Source: Lachnospiraceae bacterium
GTDB taxonomy: Bacteria; Bacillota; Clostridia; Lachnospirales; Lachnospiraceae
DNA: 64,000 nucleotides
Assembly: GCA_910575275.1 (NCBI GenBank)
Contig: CAJTEE010000007.1
Coordinates: forward strand, 124,001-188,000
Direction: 5' to 3'
Under the pieces are notes generated by a model. The model saw only the letters and a program-made list of their open reading frames with translations. It did not search any database and was not told where the DNA came from. Positions 16,385 through 23,725 of the stretch are shown piece after piece; the first letter of the stretch is position 1, and each line of letters starts with the position of its first letter. The position numbers and the translations under genes are program-made.

Positions 16385-17987
16385 AAATGCCGATTACGGG
16401 GCGGCTGAACAATACCTAACTTTTGAGCATGACGAGTTTACCATGAAGCCCACCCTTGATGAAAATGGGCGGCTTATTCCCCGTGACGATTACCGCATTT
16501 CCTCTTTGAATTGCGGTGATGAAGATTTTGCAATCGCCTGTATGCGCTCCAATCTCAAATACGGCAAGAACCAGAAGCGGGAGGACGTAAAGAGCCACCA
16601 CTATATCATCAGCTTTGACCCCCGTGACGCACCCGACAACGGCTTGACCGTAGACCGGGCGCAAGCGTTGGGCGAGCAGTTTTGTAGAGAGCATTTCCCC
16701 GGACACCAAGCCCTTGTCTGCACCCACCCGGACGGGCATAACCACAGCGGCAACATTCATGTGCATACCGTAATCAATTCTTTACGGATTGCGGAAGTGC
16801 CGCTGCTTCCCTACATGGAAAGACCAGCCGACACAAGGGAGGGTTGCAAGCACCGCTGTACAGACGCAGCTATGGAATACTTCAAAGCGGAAGTCATGGA
16901 GATGTGCCACCGGGAAAACCTCTATCAGATTGACTTGCTGAACGGGAGCAAGAACCGTGTTACCGAGCGTGAGTATTGGGCGAAGCGGAAAGGACAAGCC
17001 GCACTGGATAAAGAGAACGCTTCCCAAGCCGCCACAGGAGAGCCACCCAAACAGACCAAGTTTGAAACCGACAAGGAGAAGCTACGGCGCACAATCCGAG
17101 CCGCCCTGTCCTCTGCCGTTACCTTTGAAGATTTTTCCGGGAAGCTGCTACAACAGGGCGTGACCGTCAAGGAGAGCCGGGGGAGATTATCGTATCTCAC
17201 GCCGGACAGGACGAAGCCCATCACCGCCCGGAAATTAGGTGATGATTTTGACCGAGCCGCCATACTGGAAACACTCACCATAAACGCACAGAACGCCGCC
17301 AGAGCCGCCGAAACGCCCACACCCAAACAGGAATACCCCCGGAGCATAAAAGACCGCTTACAGCGTAACAAAGCCGCCATAAACGCCCCGAAAAATGACG
17401 GAGTACAACGCATGGTAGACCGGGAAGCGAAACGAGCCGAGGGCAAGGGTATAGGATATGACCGCTGGGCGGCTGTTCACAATCTAAAGCAAATGGCGGC
17501 TACCGTGAGCGTTTACGAGGAATCCGGCTTTTCTTCCCCGGAAGAACTGGAAGCCGCCCTTGCCACCGCCAGTGCCGGGCTGCATGAAGTAACCGGGAAA
17601 CTGAAAGCCGTAGAAAGCACTTTGCGGGAGAAAAAAGACCTGCAAAAACAGCTATTAGCCTACATCAAGACCAAGCCAGCCCGTGACGGATTGCGGGCGC
17701 AGAAAACGGAGAAAGCCCGGAGAGCCTACCGGGAGCAGCACGAAAGCGAGTTTATCATTTCCGAATCTGCCGTCCGGTATTTCAAGGCACAGGGAATCCA
17801 AAAGCTGCCAGCGTCCAAAGCCCTACAAGCAGAGATTGAGCAGCTTACCAAAGCGAAAAACGCCCTTTACAACGAGTACCGGGAGAAGAAAGAGAACGTC
17901 CGGGAATTGCAGACCGTGAAAAGCAATCTTGACAAAATATTGCGCCGTGAGCCGGAACGGAGAAAGGGGCGGGAAAATGAACGGTAA
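16347..17987 (+). CDS. mobA: MOBP-type (VirD2/MobA-like) relaxase
   Basis: 546 residues. The N-terminal ~230 residues are the relaxase domain, with KSHHYIISFDP and the metal-binding HxH of SGNIHVHTVINS. The C-terminal ~300 residues are highly charged and coiled-coil rich. It nicks oriT and pilots the single strand into a conjugation channel borrowed from an ICE. The start is a GTG inside mobC; a TTG three codons later is an alternative. It forms one unit with mobC and the VLP gene. Confidence 0.92.
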   Translation: MKPLATFKHISSKNADYGAAEQYLTFEHDEFTMKPTLDENGRLIPRDDYRISSLNCGDEDFAIACMRSNLKYGKNQKREDVKSHHYIISFDPRDAPDNGLTVDRAQALGEQFCREHFPGHQALVCTHPDGHNHSGNIHVHTVINSLRIAEVPLLPYMERPADTREGCKHRCTDAAMEYFKAEVMEMCHRENLYQIDLLNGSKNRVTEREYWAKRKGQAALDKENASQAATGEPPKQTKFETDKEKLRRTIRAALSSAVTFEDFSGKLLQQGVTVKESRGRLSYLTPDRTKPITARKLGDDFDRAAILETLTINAQNAARAAETPTPKQEYPRSIKDRLQRNKAAINAPKNDGVQRMVDREAKRAEGKGIGYDRWAAVHNLKQMAATVSVYEESGFSSPEELEAALATASAGLHEVTGKLKAVESTLREKKDLQKQLLAYIKTKPARDGLRAQKTEKARRAYREQHESEFIISESAVRYFKAQGIQKLPASKALQAEIEQLTKAKNALYNEYREKKENVRELQTVKSNLDKILRREPERRKGRENER

Positions 17988-18363
17988 ACGCCCCTGCATG
18001 GACTACCCACAGTACAGAGCCGCCCGCCGCCTTGTGCATGAGTGCTGCAACTACGATAACGGCAACTGTATCTTGCTGGATAACGGCAAGCCTTGTGTAT
18101 GCGTCCAGAGTATCAGCTATTCCCTTTTATGTCGCTGGTTCATTGCCGCCGTGCTGCCGCTGGACGGGAAACTGGAAGCCGCCCTTTTGCACCGGGCAGA
18201 CAGGAAACGCTGTACCGAGTGCGGCGGGTATTTTCTCCCCAAGTCAAACCGGGGGAAATACTGCCCGGATTGCGCCGTAAGAGTGCGCCGCCGGAAAGAA
18301 GCCGACAGACAGCGGAAAAGATACCACCTTTCTACGCATTTAGGCTATGAAAGAAGCCCGTAA
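17977..18363 (+). CDS. Cysteine-rich VLP-domain protein
   Basis: 128 residues with two Cys clusters: CMDYPQYRAARRLVHECC plus CVCVQS at the N-terminus, and a zinc-ribbon-like CTECGGYFLP...YCPDCAVRVRRR at the C-terminus. This family regularly follows the relaxase in such mobilisable elements; its role is unknown but a nucleic-acid-binding zinc protein is likely. It overlaps the relaxase gene by 11 bases with GGGGCGGG as the binding site. Confidence 0.8.
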   Translation: MNGKRPCMDYPQYRAARRLVHECCNYDNGNCILLDNGKPCVCVQSISYSLLCRWFIAAVLPLDGKLEAALLHRADRKRCTECGGYFLPKSNRGKYCPDCAVRVRRRKEADRQRKRYHLSTHLGYERSP

Positions 18364-18464
18364 ATCAAGGCTTTTTTGACCGCCCTCAAAGGGTAGGCGA
18401 TACATTTATCCTTTACCCCCGAAAACAGCGTTTTAACTGCGTAACAGGAAGCCACAGACAGGAG

Positions 18465-19229
18465 GTGAGAACCATAACCGATTACATCACAGCCGACACC
18501 ATATTGCCCCGTTTTCTGCCCTATCCCTATTTTCTGCTGAAAATGGACTTGTCGCATACTGCAAGGCTGCTCTATGGGCTGCTTCTTGACCGTTCCACCC
18601 TCTCACAGAAGAACGGCTGGCAGGACAGCGAGGGCAGGACATATATTGTCTATCCCGTTTCGGAGATAACGGAAATGTTGGATAAAGGCAGCACCGCCAT
18701 AAAAAGCGCACTGAACGAGCTGGACGCTGCCGGGCTTTTGGTGAGGGAACGCCGGGGCTTCTCCGCACCGAACCGCCTTTATGTGAAAATACCGCAAATG
18801 CCAGTGGTACAGTTTTCCGACCATATGACAGCCATACAGCCGGAAAACCGACCCTCTGATAGCCGGAAAAGCGACCCTCATAAGGACGGAAAACCGACCT
18901 TTGCGTTGGACGGAAAACCGACCCCTAACCAACTTACTATAAACCAACTAAAAGAGAACCAACGAAAAGGAGTGAGTGGGGAGCAGCCCGCACCCTTTGG
19001 CAGATATAAAAACCTTTTCCTCTCCGAATCCGAGTATGCGGAGCTGAAAGGGGAATACCCGGACAGGCTGGAACGGTTCATTGAGGAATTGAGCGAGTTC
19101 ATAGCCGCCTACGGGAAAGTGTACGCCAACCATGCCGCCGCTGTCCGTATGTGGGCAAGACGTGACAGGAAAGGCACAGGAAAGAAAGGAATCCCCGATT
19201 ATTCCTACAAGGAGGGCGAGAGCCTTTGA
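18465..19229 (+). CDS. repA: Replication initiator protein A (RepA_N-like)
   Basis: About 254 residues. The N-terminal RepA domain reads LPYPYFLLKMDLSHTARLLY, LDRSTLSQKNGW and VYPVSEITEMLDKGSTAIKS, a winged-helix initiator fold. A polar linker and a C-terminal helical domain follow. It would start replication of the excised circle. The reported start is a GTG inside the ribosome binding site GGAGGTG; the base triplet at normal spacing is ATA, so the true initiation codon is uncertain. Confidence 0.82.
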   Translation: MRTITDYITADTILPRFLPYPYFLLKMDLSHTARLLYGLLLDRSTLSQKNGWQDSEGRTYIVYPVSEITEMLDKGSTAIKSALNELDAAGLLVRERRGFSAPNRLYVKIPQMPVVQFSDHMTAIQPENRPSDSRKSDPHKDGKPTFALDGKPTPNQLTINQLKENQRKGVSGEQPAPFGRYKNLFLSESEYAELKGEYPDRLERFIEELSEFIAAYGKVYANHAAAVRMWARRDRKGTGKKGIPDYSYKEGESL

Positions 19230-19291
19230 CCGCATAGACACAACGCCCCGTAAACAGGGCGTAAAAGACCATGAACAAGGAGGACGATTCT

Positions 19292-20143
19292 ATGAGTGAT
19301 TACGATAACGCCATTTTCCGGCTTGCCACGGCACAGGAAGCAGAGCTGGAGGACTATATCGGGGAGGACGGGCTTTTATATTGCGGGAGCTGCCGCCAGC
19401 CCAAAGAAGCCTACTTCCCGGAGGGCAAGACCTTTTTTGGACGTGACCGCCACCCCAAAGAATGTGACTGCCAGAGAAAACGCCGGGAAACGCTGGAAGC
19501 CGCAGACCGGGAACACAAGCACCGGGAGGAAGTGGAACGGCTGAAAAGAAAGGGATTCACAGACCCGGCTATGCGGGAATGGACGTTTGGGAATGACAAC
19601 GGCAAATGCCCCCAAATGGTGAAAGCCCGTGCCTATGTGGAACAATGGGAGCAGATAAAGGACGGAAACCACGGAATGATTTTGTGGGGAGAAGTCGGCA
19701 CAGGCAAGAGCTATTTTGCCGGGTGTATCGCCAACGCCCTCATGGAGAAAGAGGTTTCCGTGTGCATGACGAATTTTGCCCTTATCCTCAATGACCTTGC
19801 CGCCAGCTACAAGGACAGGAACGAATACATATCCCGCCTTTGCAGCTTCCCTCTGCTTATCCTTGACGATTTCGGCATGGAGCGTGGCACGGAATACGGG
19901 CTTGAACAGGTATACAACGTGATTGACAGCCGATACCGCAGCAGAAAGCCGCTGATAGTCACCACAAATTTGACGCTGGAAGAATTGCAGAACCCGGAGG
20001 ACACGCCCCACGCCCGGATTTATGACCGCCTTATTGAAATGTGTTCCCCTGTCTGTATTACCGGGGAGAATTTCTGGAAAGCCAAAGCAAGGGAAAAAAT
20101 GGAACAGCTTAAAACGTTGCTGAACAGAAAGGAGAGCCTATGA
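19292..20143 (+). CDS. DnaC/IstB-like AAA+ helicase loader
   Basis: 283 residues. An N-terminal zinc-binding segment (CGSCRQP, CDCQ) precedes an AAA+ domain with Walker A GEVGTGKS and Walker B LLILDDFG, and the arginine-rich DSRYRSRKPLIVTTN. It probably loads the host replicative helicase at the site opened by RepA. AAGGAGG sits inside an upstream in-frame extension, so 19292 is chosen. It is coupled to tnpW by an ATGA overlap. Confidence 0.88.
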   Translation: MSDYDNAIFRLATAQEAELEDYIGEDGLLYCGSCRQPKEAYFPEGKTFFGRDRHPKECDCQRKRRETLEAADREHKHREEVERLKRKGFTDPAMREWTFGNDNGKCPQMVKARAYVEQWEQIKDGNHGMILWGEVGTGKSYFAGCIANALMEKEVSVCMTNFALILNDLAASYKDRNEYISRLCSFPLLILDDFGMERGTEYGLEQVYNVIDSRYRSRKPLIVTTNLTLEELQNPEDTPHARIYDRLIEMCSPVCITGENFWKAKAREKMEQLKTLLNRKESL

Positions 20144-20337
20144 CCGACACCCCCAACAGAAGCACCGCCACTGCCGCCCGCCGCCCGGATTGCGTGACCG
20201 AGGTACGCCGGGGGAACACCGTCCTTGTGGTTTCCGGCTACTTCAAACAGGACACCACCGCCACCGCAGCCGACAAGATGATGAAAGTGCTGGAAGCCGA
20301 AAGCGCAGCCGGGGAAAGAGCCGCCCACGCCATATAA
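20140..20337 (+). CDS. tnpW: TnpW-type transposon protein
   Basis: 65 residues, start overlapping the upstream stop. The core VRRGNTVLVVSGYFKQDTTA matches the TnpW pattern of a short strand pair followed by a helix. Related small proteins occur in the other two mobilisable elements here. Function is unknown. Confidence 0.7.
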   Translation: MTDTPNRSTATAARRPDCVTEVRRGNTVLVVSGYFKQDTTATAADKMMKVLEAESAAGERAAHAI

Positions 20338-20396
20338 AGTGACATTCCTTGATTAAAAATATTCGACATTATATCCCATAAAGTAGCAAAAAGGAC

Positions 20397-20426
20397 TGTA
20401 CAGCCAGCCCCAACCTATGGTATAAT
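20397..20426 (+). promoter_or_regulatory. Promoter of the IME-A recombinase
   Basis: -35 TGTACA (20397-20402), an 18-base spacer and -10 TATAAT (20421-20426) lie 45 bases before the recombinase start. Unlike the other two elements, this recombinase has a complete local promoter. Confidence 0.6.
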
Positions 20427-20470
20427 AGACCTACGGAATAGTGGGCTGGCTGTCGGAAACGGAGGAATCT

Positions 20471-22093
20471 ATGTCAAGACAGACCACCCAAACACTTATC
20501 ACCGCCCTTTATCCGAGATTATCCCATGAGGACGAGCTTGCCGGGGAATCCAATTCCATAAGCAACCAGAAGCGAATCCTTGAAAACTACGCAAAACAGA
20601 ACGGCTTCGGTAATCTGAAATGGTACACGGACGACGGTTATTCCGGGGCAAATTTCCAAAGACCCGGCTTCCAGTCCATGCTTGCCGACATTGAAGCGGG
20701 GCTTGTAGGAACGGTCATAGTCAAGGATATGTCACGGTTAGGGCGAAATTACTTACAAGTGGGAATGTACACAGAAATGATTTTCCCACAGAAAAACGTC
20801 CGTTTCATTGCCATCAATGACGGCGTTGACAGCGCACAGGGCGACAACGATTTTGCCCCCTTGCGTAACATTTTTAACGAATGGCTGGTGAGGGATACGA
20901 GCAAGAAAATCAGAGCCGTGAAGCGGTCAAAAGGCATGAGTGGGAAGCCTGTCACAAGCAAGCCTGTGTACGGCTACCTCATGGACGAGGACGAAAATTT
21001 CATCATTGACGAGGAAGCCGCCCCCGTGGTGAAGCAGATATACAGCCTTTGCCTTGCCGGGAACGGACCGACCAAGATAGCCCGTATGCTCACGGAGCAG
21101 CAGACACCCACGCCGGGAACACTGGAATACCGCCGGACGGGAAGCACACGCCGCTACCACCCCGGCTATGAGTGCAAATGGGCGACAAACACCGTGGCGC
21201 ATATCCTTGAAAACCGGGAGTACACGGGCTGCCTTGTGAACTTCAAGACCGAGAAAGTGTCCTACAAGGTAAAGCAGAGCAAGGAGAACCCCGAAGAAAA
21301 ACAGGCAGTCTTTGAGAACCACCACGAACCTATCATAGACCGTGACACATGGGAACGGGTGCAGGAGCTGCGCAAGCAGCGCAAACGCCCCAACCGCTAT
21401 GACGAAGTGGGCTTGTTCTCCGGCATACTCTTTTGTGCCGACTGCGGCAGCGTCATGTACCAGCAGAGATACCAGACGGACAAGCGGCGGCAGGACTGCT
21501 ACATATGCGGCAGCTACAAGAAGCGCACGGCAGACTGTACGGCGCACTTTATCCGCACCGACCTGTTGACCGAGGGAGTGACCGAGAACCTACGGAAAGT
21601 CACCAGCTACGCCGCAAAGCACGAAGCCCGGTTTATGAAGCTCCTAACCGAGCAGACCGAGGACGGGAGCAAACGCCGGAACGCCGCCAGGAAGAAAGAA
21701 CTGGAAGCGGCAGAAAAGCGGATTGCGGAACTCTCCGCTATCTTCAAGCGGCTGTATGAGGACAGCGTGGCGGGGCGCATATCGGACGAGCGTTTCACGG
21801 AGCTTTCGGCAGACTACGAAGCAGAGCAAAAGGAACTGAAAGAACATGCCGCCGTTCTGCAGGGCGAGCTTTCAAGGACACTGGAAGCCACGGCAAACGC
21901 CGAAAAGTTTATGAAAGTGGTACGCAAGTACACCAGCTTTGAGGAACTCACCCCTACCCTGTTACGGGAGTTTGTGGAGAAAATCGTAATCCACGAATCG
22001 GAAGCCCTTGACGGGAAACGCCGGGGGAAGCTCCGCAGACAGGAAATCGAAATCTATTACTCTTTTGTCGGCAAGGTAGAATTGCCCGACTAA
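20471..22093 (+). CDS. Large serine recombinase of IME-A
   Basis: 540 residues. The resolvase-type catalytic domain (1-150) has YPRLSHEDELAGESNS with the nucleophilic Ser, and VKDMSRLGRNYLQVG. A recombinase DNA-binding domain, a zinc ribbon (FCADCGS, CYICGS, CTAHF) and a coiled coil follow; it ends in FVEKIVIHESEAL. It excises and integrates the element at GA-type core sites. Start 20471 follows GGAGG; the upstream in-frame ATG lacks a site. It is the last gene before the right end, the opposite of IME-B and IME-C. Confidence 0.93.
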   Translation: MSRQTTQTLITALYPRLSHEDELAGESNSISNQKRILENYAKQNGFGNLKWYTDDGYSGANFQRPGFQSMLADIEAGLVGTVIVKDMSRLGRNYLQVGMYTEMIFPQKNVRFIAINDGVDSAQGDNDFAPLRNIFNEWLVRDTSKKIRAVKRSKGMSGKPVTSKPVYGYLMDEDENFIIDEEAAPVVKQIYSLCLAGNGPTKIARMLTEQQTPTPGTLEYRRTGSTRRYHPGYECKWATNTVAHILENREYTGCLVNFKTEKVSYKVKQSKENPEEKQAVFENHHEPIIDRDTWERVQELRKQRKRPNRYDEVGLFSGILFCADCGSVMYQQRYQTDKRRQDCYICGSYKKRTADCTAHFIRTDLLTEGVTENLRKVTSYAAKHEARFMKLLTEQTEDGSKRRNAARKKELEAAEKRIAELSAIFKRLYEDSVAGRISDERFTELSADYEAEQKELKEHAAVLQGELSRTLEATANAEKFMKVVRKYTSFEELTPTLLREFVEKIVIHESEALDGKRRGKLRRQEIEIYYSFVGKVELPD

Positions 22094-22100
22094 AGCCCGA

Positions 22101-22143
22101 CCCGTCCGGCAGTCAGCCGGACAGGGAACGGCAAAATTTTTTA
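22101..22143 (+). terminator. Intrinsic terminator after the IME-A recombinase
   Basis: CCCGTCCGGC pairs with GCCGGACAGGG around a 5-base loop (one bulge), followed by a run of six T. It separates IME-A transcription from the ICE genes. Confidence 0.75.
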
Positions 22144-22172
22144 CACTTCTTTTACTTCTTTATCTCACATGA

Positions 22173-22271
22173 GCAAAGAGCCAGGGCATGAAACAGCTGA
22201 TGGCCGGCGGGGGCGTCGCCCTCATCGGCATCACCCTGGTCCCCCTGCTCTCCGGCCTGTTCACCGTCTGA
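22173..22271 (+). pseudogene. maff2: 3' part of maff2, interrupted by IME-A
   Basis: Immediately after the GA at the IME-A right end the frame reads AKSQG followed by MKQLMAGGGVALIGITLVP and ends FTV with TGA. This is the C-terminal membrane helix of the small Maff2 protein, which sits between the VirD4/TraG coupling protein and the VirB6/TrbL-like gene in Tn1549/CTn-type ICEs. Its 5' part and the coupling-protein gene were not found upstream in this window. Confidence 0.8.
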
Positions 22272-22363
22272 TACGGACACAGGACAAGGCCCGCTGTAAC
22301 CAGGGCCGGGCGGCGCGCAGCCGCCGCTCGGCCTACCCCAGATGAAAGGACAAGGTAATCAAT

Positions 22364-23233
22364 TTGGGCAGTATTCTTGACGCGATAGCGGACTGGCTCA
22401 AAGAGCTGCTTATCAGCGGGATAATGGGCAATCTCACGGGCGTTTTCGATTCGGTCAACTCCCGTGTGGGGGAGATCGCCGCCGATGTGGGCATGACCCC
22501 GGCGAACTTCTCACCGGGCATCTTCTCCATGATACGGAATGTGTCGGAGACCGTCATCCTCCCCATAGCGGGGCTGATCCTCACCTTCATTGCCTGTTAC
22601 GAGCTGATACAACAGCTCATCATCGAGCATAACAACTTAGCAAATTTCGAGACCTGGATCATCTTCAAGTGGATATTCAAGACCTTTGTGGCCGTCACGC
22701 TCATCTCCAACTGCTTCAATATCGTGATGGCGGTCTTTGATGTCTGCCAGAACGTGATCTCCCGGAGCGGGGGCATCATCGGCGCGTCCACGGCGGTCAG
22801 CGACTCGGCCATCGCCGCGATGGAGGCCACCCTGGAGACCTACGGCGTGGGTACGCTCCTGGGCATCTACCTGATGAGCTTCGTCATCCAGCTCACCCTC
22901 TGGATACTCTCCATCGTGATCTTCGTCATCGTCTACGGGCGTATGATCGAGATATACCTGATGACGAGCCTCGCGCCCATCCCGCTGTCCACCTTCGGCA
23001 GCCGGGAGCAGAGCCAGACCGGGCAGAACTACCTCCGCTCCCTGTTCGCCCTGGGCTTCCAGGGCTTCCTCATTATCATCTGTGTCGGCATCTACGCTGT
23101 GCTGATACAGTCCATCTCGTTCACTTCGGATATAGTCGGCTCCCTCTGGGGCGTTGTGGGGTACACGGTGCTTTTGGTGTTCACCCTGTTCAAGACCGGG
23201 GGCCTTGCCCGAAGCGTACTGAACGCCCACTGA
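22364..23233 (+). CDS. VirB6/TrbL-like conjugation channel protein
   Basis: 289 residues, polytopic, with about six membrane segments (for example ILPIAGLILTFIACYELI, LTLWILSIVIFVIVYG and FLIIICVGIYAVLIQSI). The N-terminal amphipathic part WLKELLISGIMGN is typical of the CD1112-like family in clostridial ICEs. It forms the inner-membrane core of the type IV secretion channel. It starts with TTG. The next genes prgI and virB4 follow closely in one operon. Confidence 0.9.
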   Translation: MGSILDAIADWLKELLISGIMGNLTGVFDSVNSRVGEIAADVGMTPANFSPGIFSMIRNVSETVILPIAGLILTFIACYELIQQLIIEHNNLANFETWIIFKWIFKTFVAVTLISNCFNIVMAVFDVCQNVISRSGGIIGASTAVSDSAIAAMEATLETYGVGTLLGIYLMSFVIQLTLWILSIVIFVIVYGRMIEIYLMTSLAPIPLSTFGSREQSQTGQNYLRSLFALGFQGFLIIICVGIYAVLIQSISFTSDIVGSLWGVVGYTVLLVFTLFKTGGLARSVLNAH

Positions 23234-23251
23234 CCGGGAAAGGAGGTCTTT

Positions 23252-23725
23252 ATGGCAGCGTATATTTCTGTCCCCCGCGACCTGACGCGGGTAAAGTCCA
23301 AGGTGTTCTTTGGGCTGACGAAGCGGCAGCTCGTCTGCTTTGGGGCGGCGGCGCTCATCGGCGTCCCGGCGTTCTTCCTGATGAAGCGTTCCGGCAACAC
23401 CAGCCTCGCCGTCATGGGGATGATTTGCCTTTGTCTCCCGCTGTTCTTCCTCGCCATGTACGAGAAGGACGGCCAGCCGCTGGAGACGGTGGCGCGGCAC
23501 TTCATCCAGGCGAAGTTCATCCGCCCGAAGGTGCGCCCTTATGCGACCAACAACTATTACTCTGCCCTCATGCGGCAGGACCAAGTGGAAAAGGAGGTAC
23601 AGGCCATTGTTCAAAACGCAGAAAGGCGGGCGCGGGAAAGCGGAGCCGATCGCACTCCCCGCAAGCCTGACAAAAGCGGAGAAAAAACAGATCAGGGCCA
23701 TCATCGAGAAGGCCCGCAGGGATGA
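23252..23725 (+). CDS. PrgI-family type IV secretion protein
   Basis: 157 residues. It starts ISVPRDLTRVKSKVFFGLTK, the PrgI hallmark, followed by two membrane helices (residues ~30-47 and 53-70) and a cytoplasmic tail with ARHFIQAKFIRPKVRPYATN. It is the VirB3-like partner of the VirB4 ATPase in Gram-positive conjugation machines. AAAGGAGG precedes the start, and its last ~119 bases overlap the virB4 start in another frame. Confidence 0.9.
   Translation: MAAYISVPRDLTRVKSKVFFGLTKRQLVCFGAAALIGVPAFFLMKRSGNTSLAVMGMICLCLPLFFLAMYEKDGQPLETVARHFIQAKFIRPKVRPYATNNYYSALMRQDQVEKEVQAIVQNAERRARESGADRTPRKPDKSGEKTDQGHHREGPQG

Larger units (their letters stand above)
14340..22172 (+). mobile_element. IME-A: MOBP integrative mobilisable element in maff2 (left end unresolved)
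   Basis: The block is colinear with known clostridial mobilisable elements: sigma factor, small HTH, cargo, MobC, MOBP relaxase, Cys-rich VLP protein, RepA, DnaC-like ATPase, TnpW and serine recombinase. The right end is at the GA dinucleotide 22171-22172, immediately after which the 3' part of a maff2 gene begins in frame. No matching 5' maff2 segment was found upstream, so the left limit given is only the start of the recognisable module. Confidence 0.7.
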
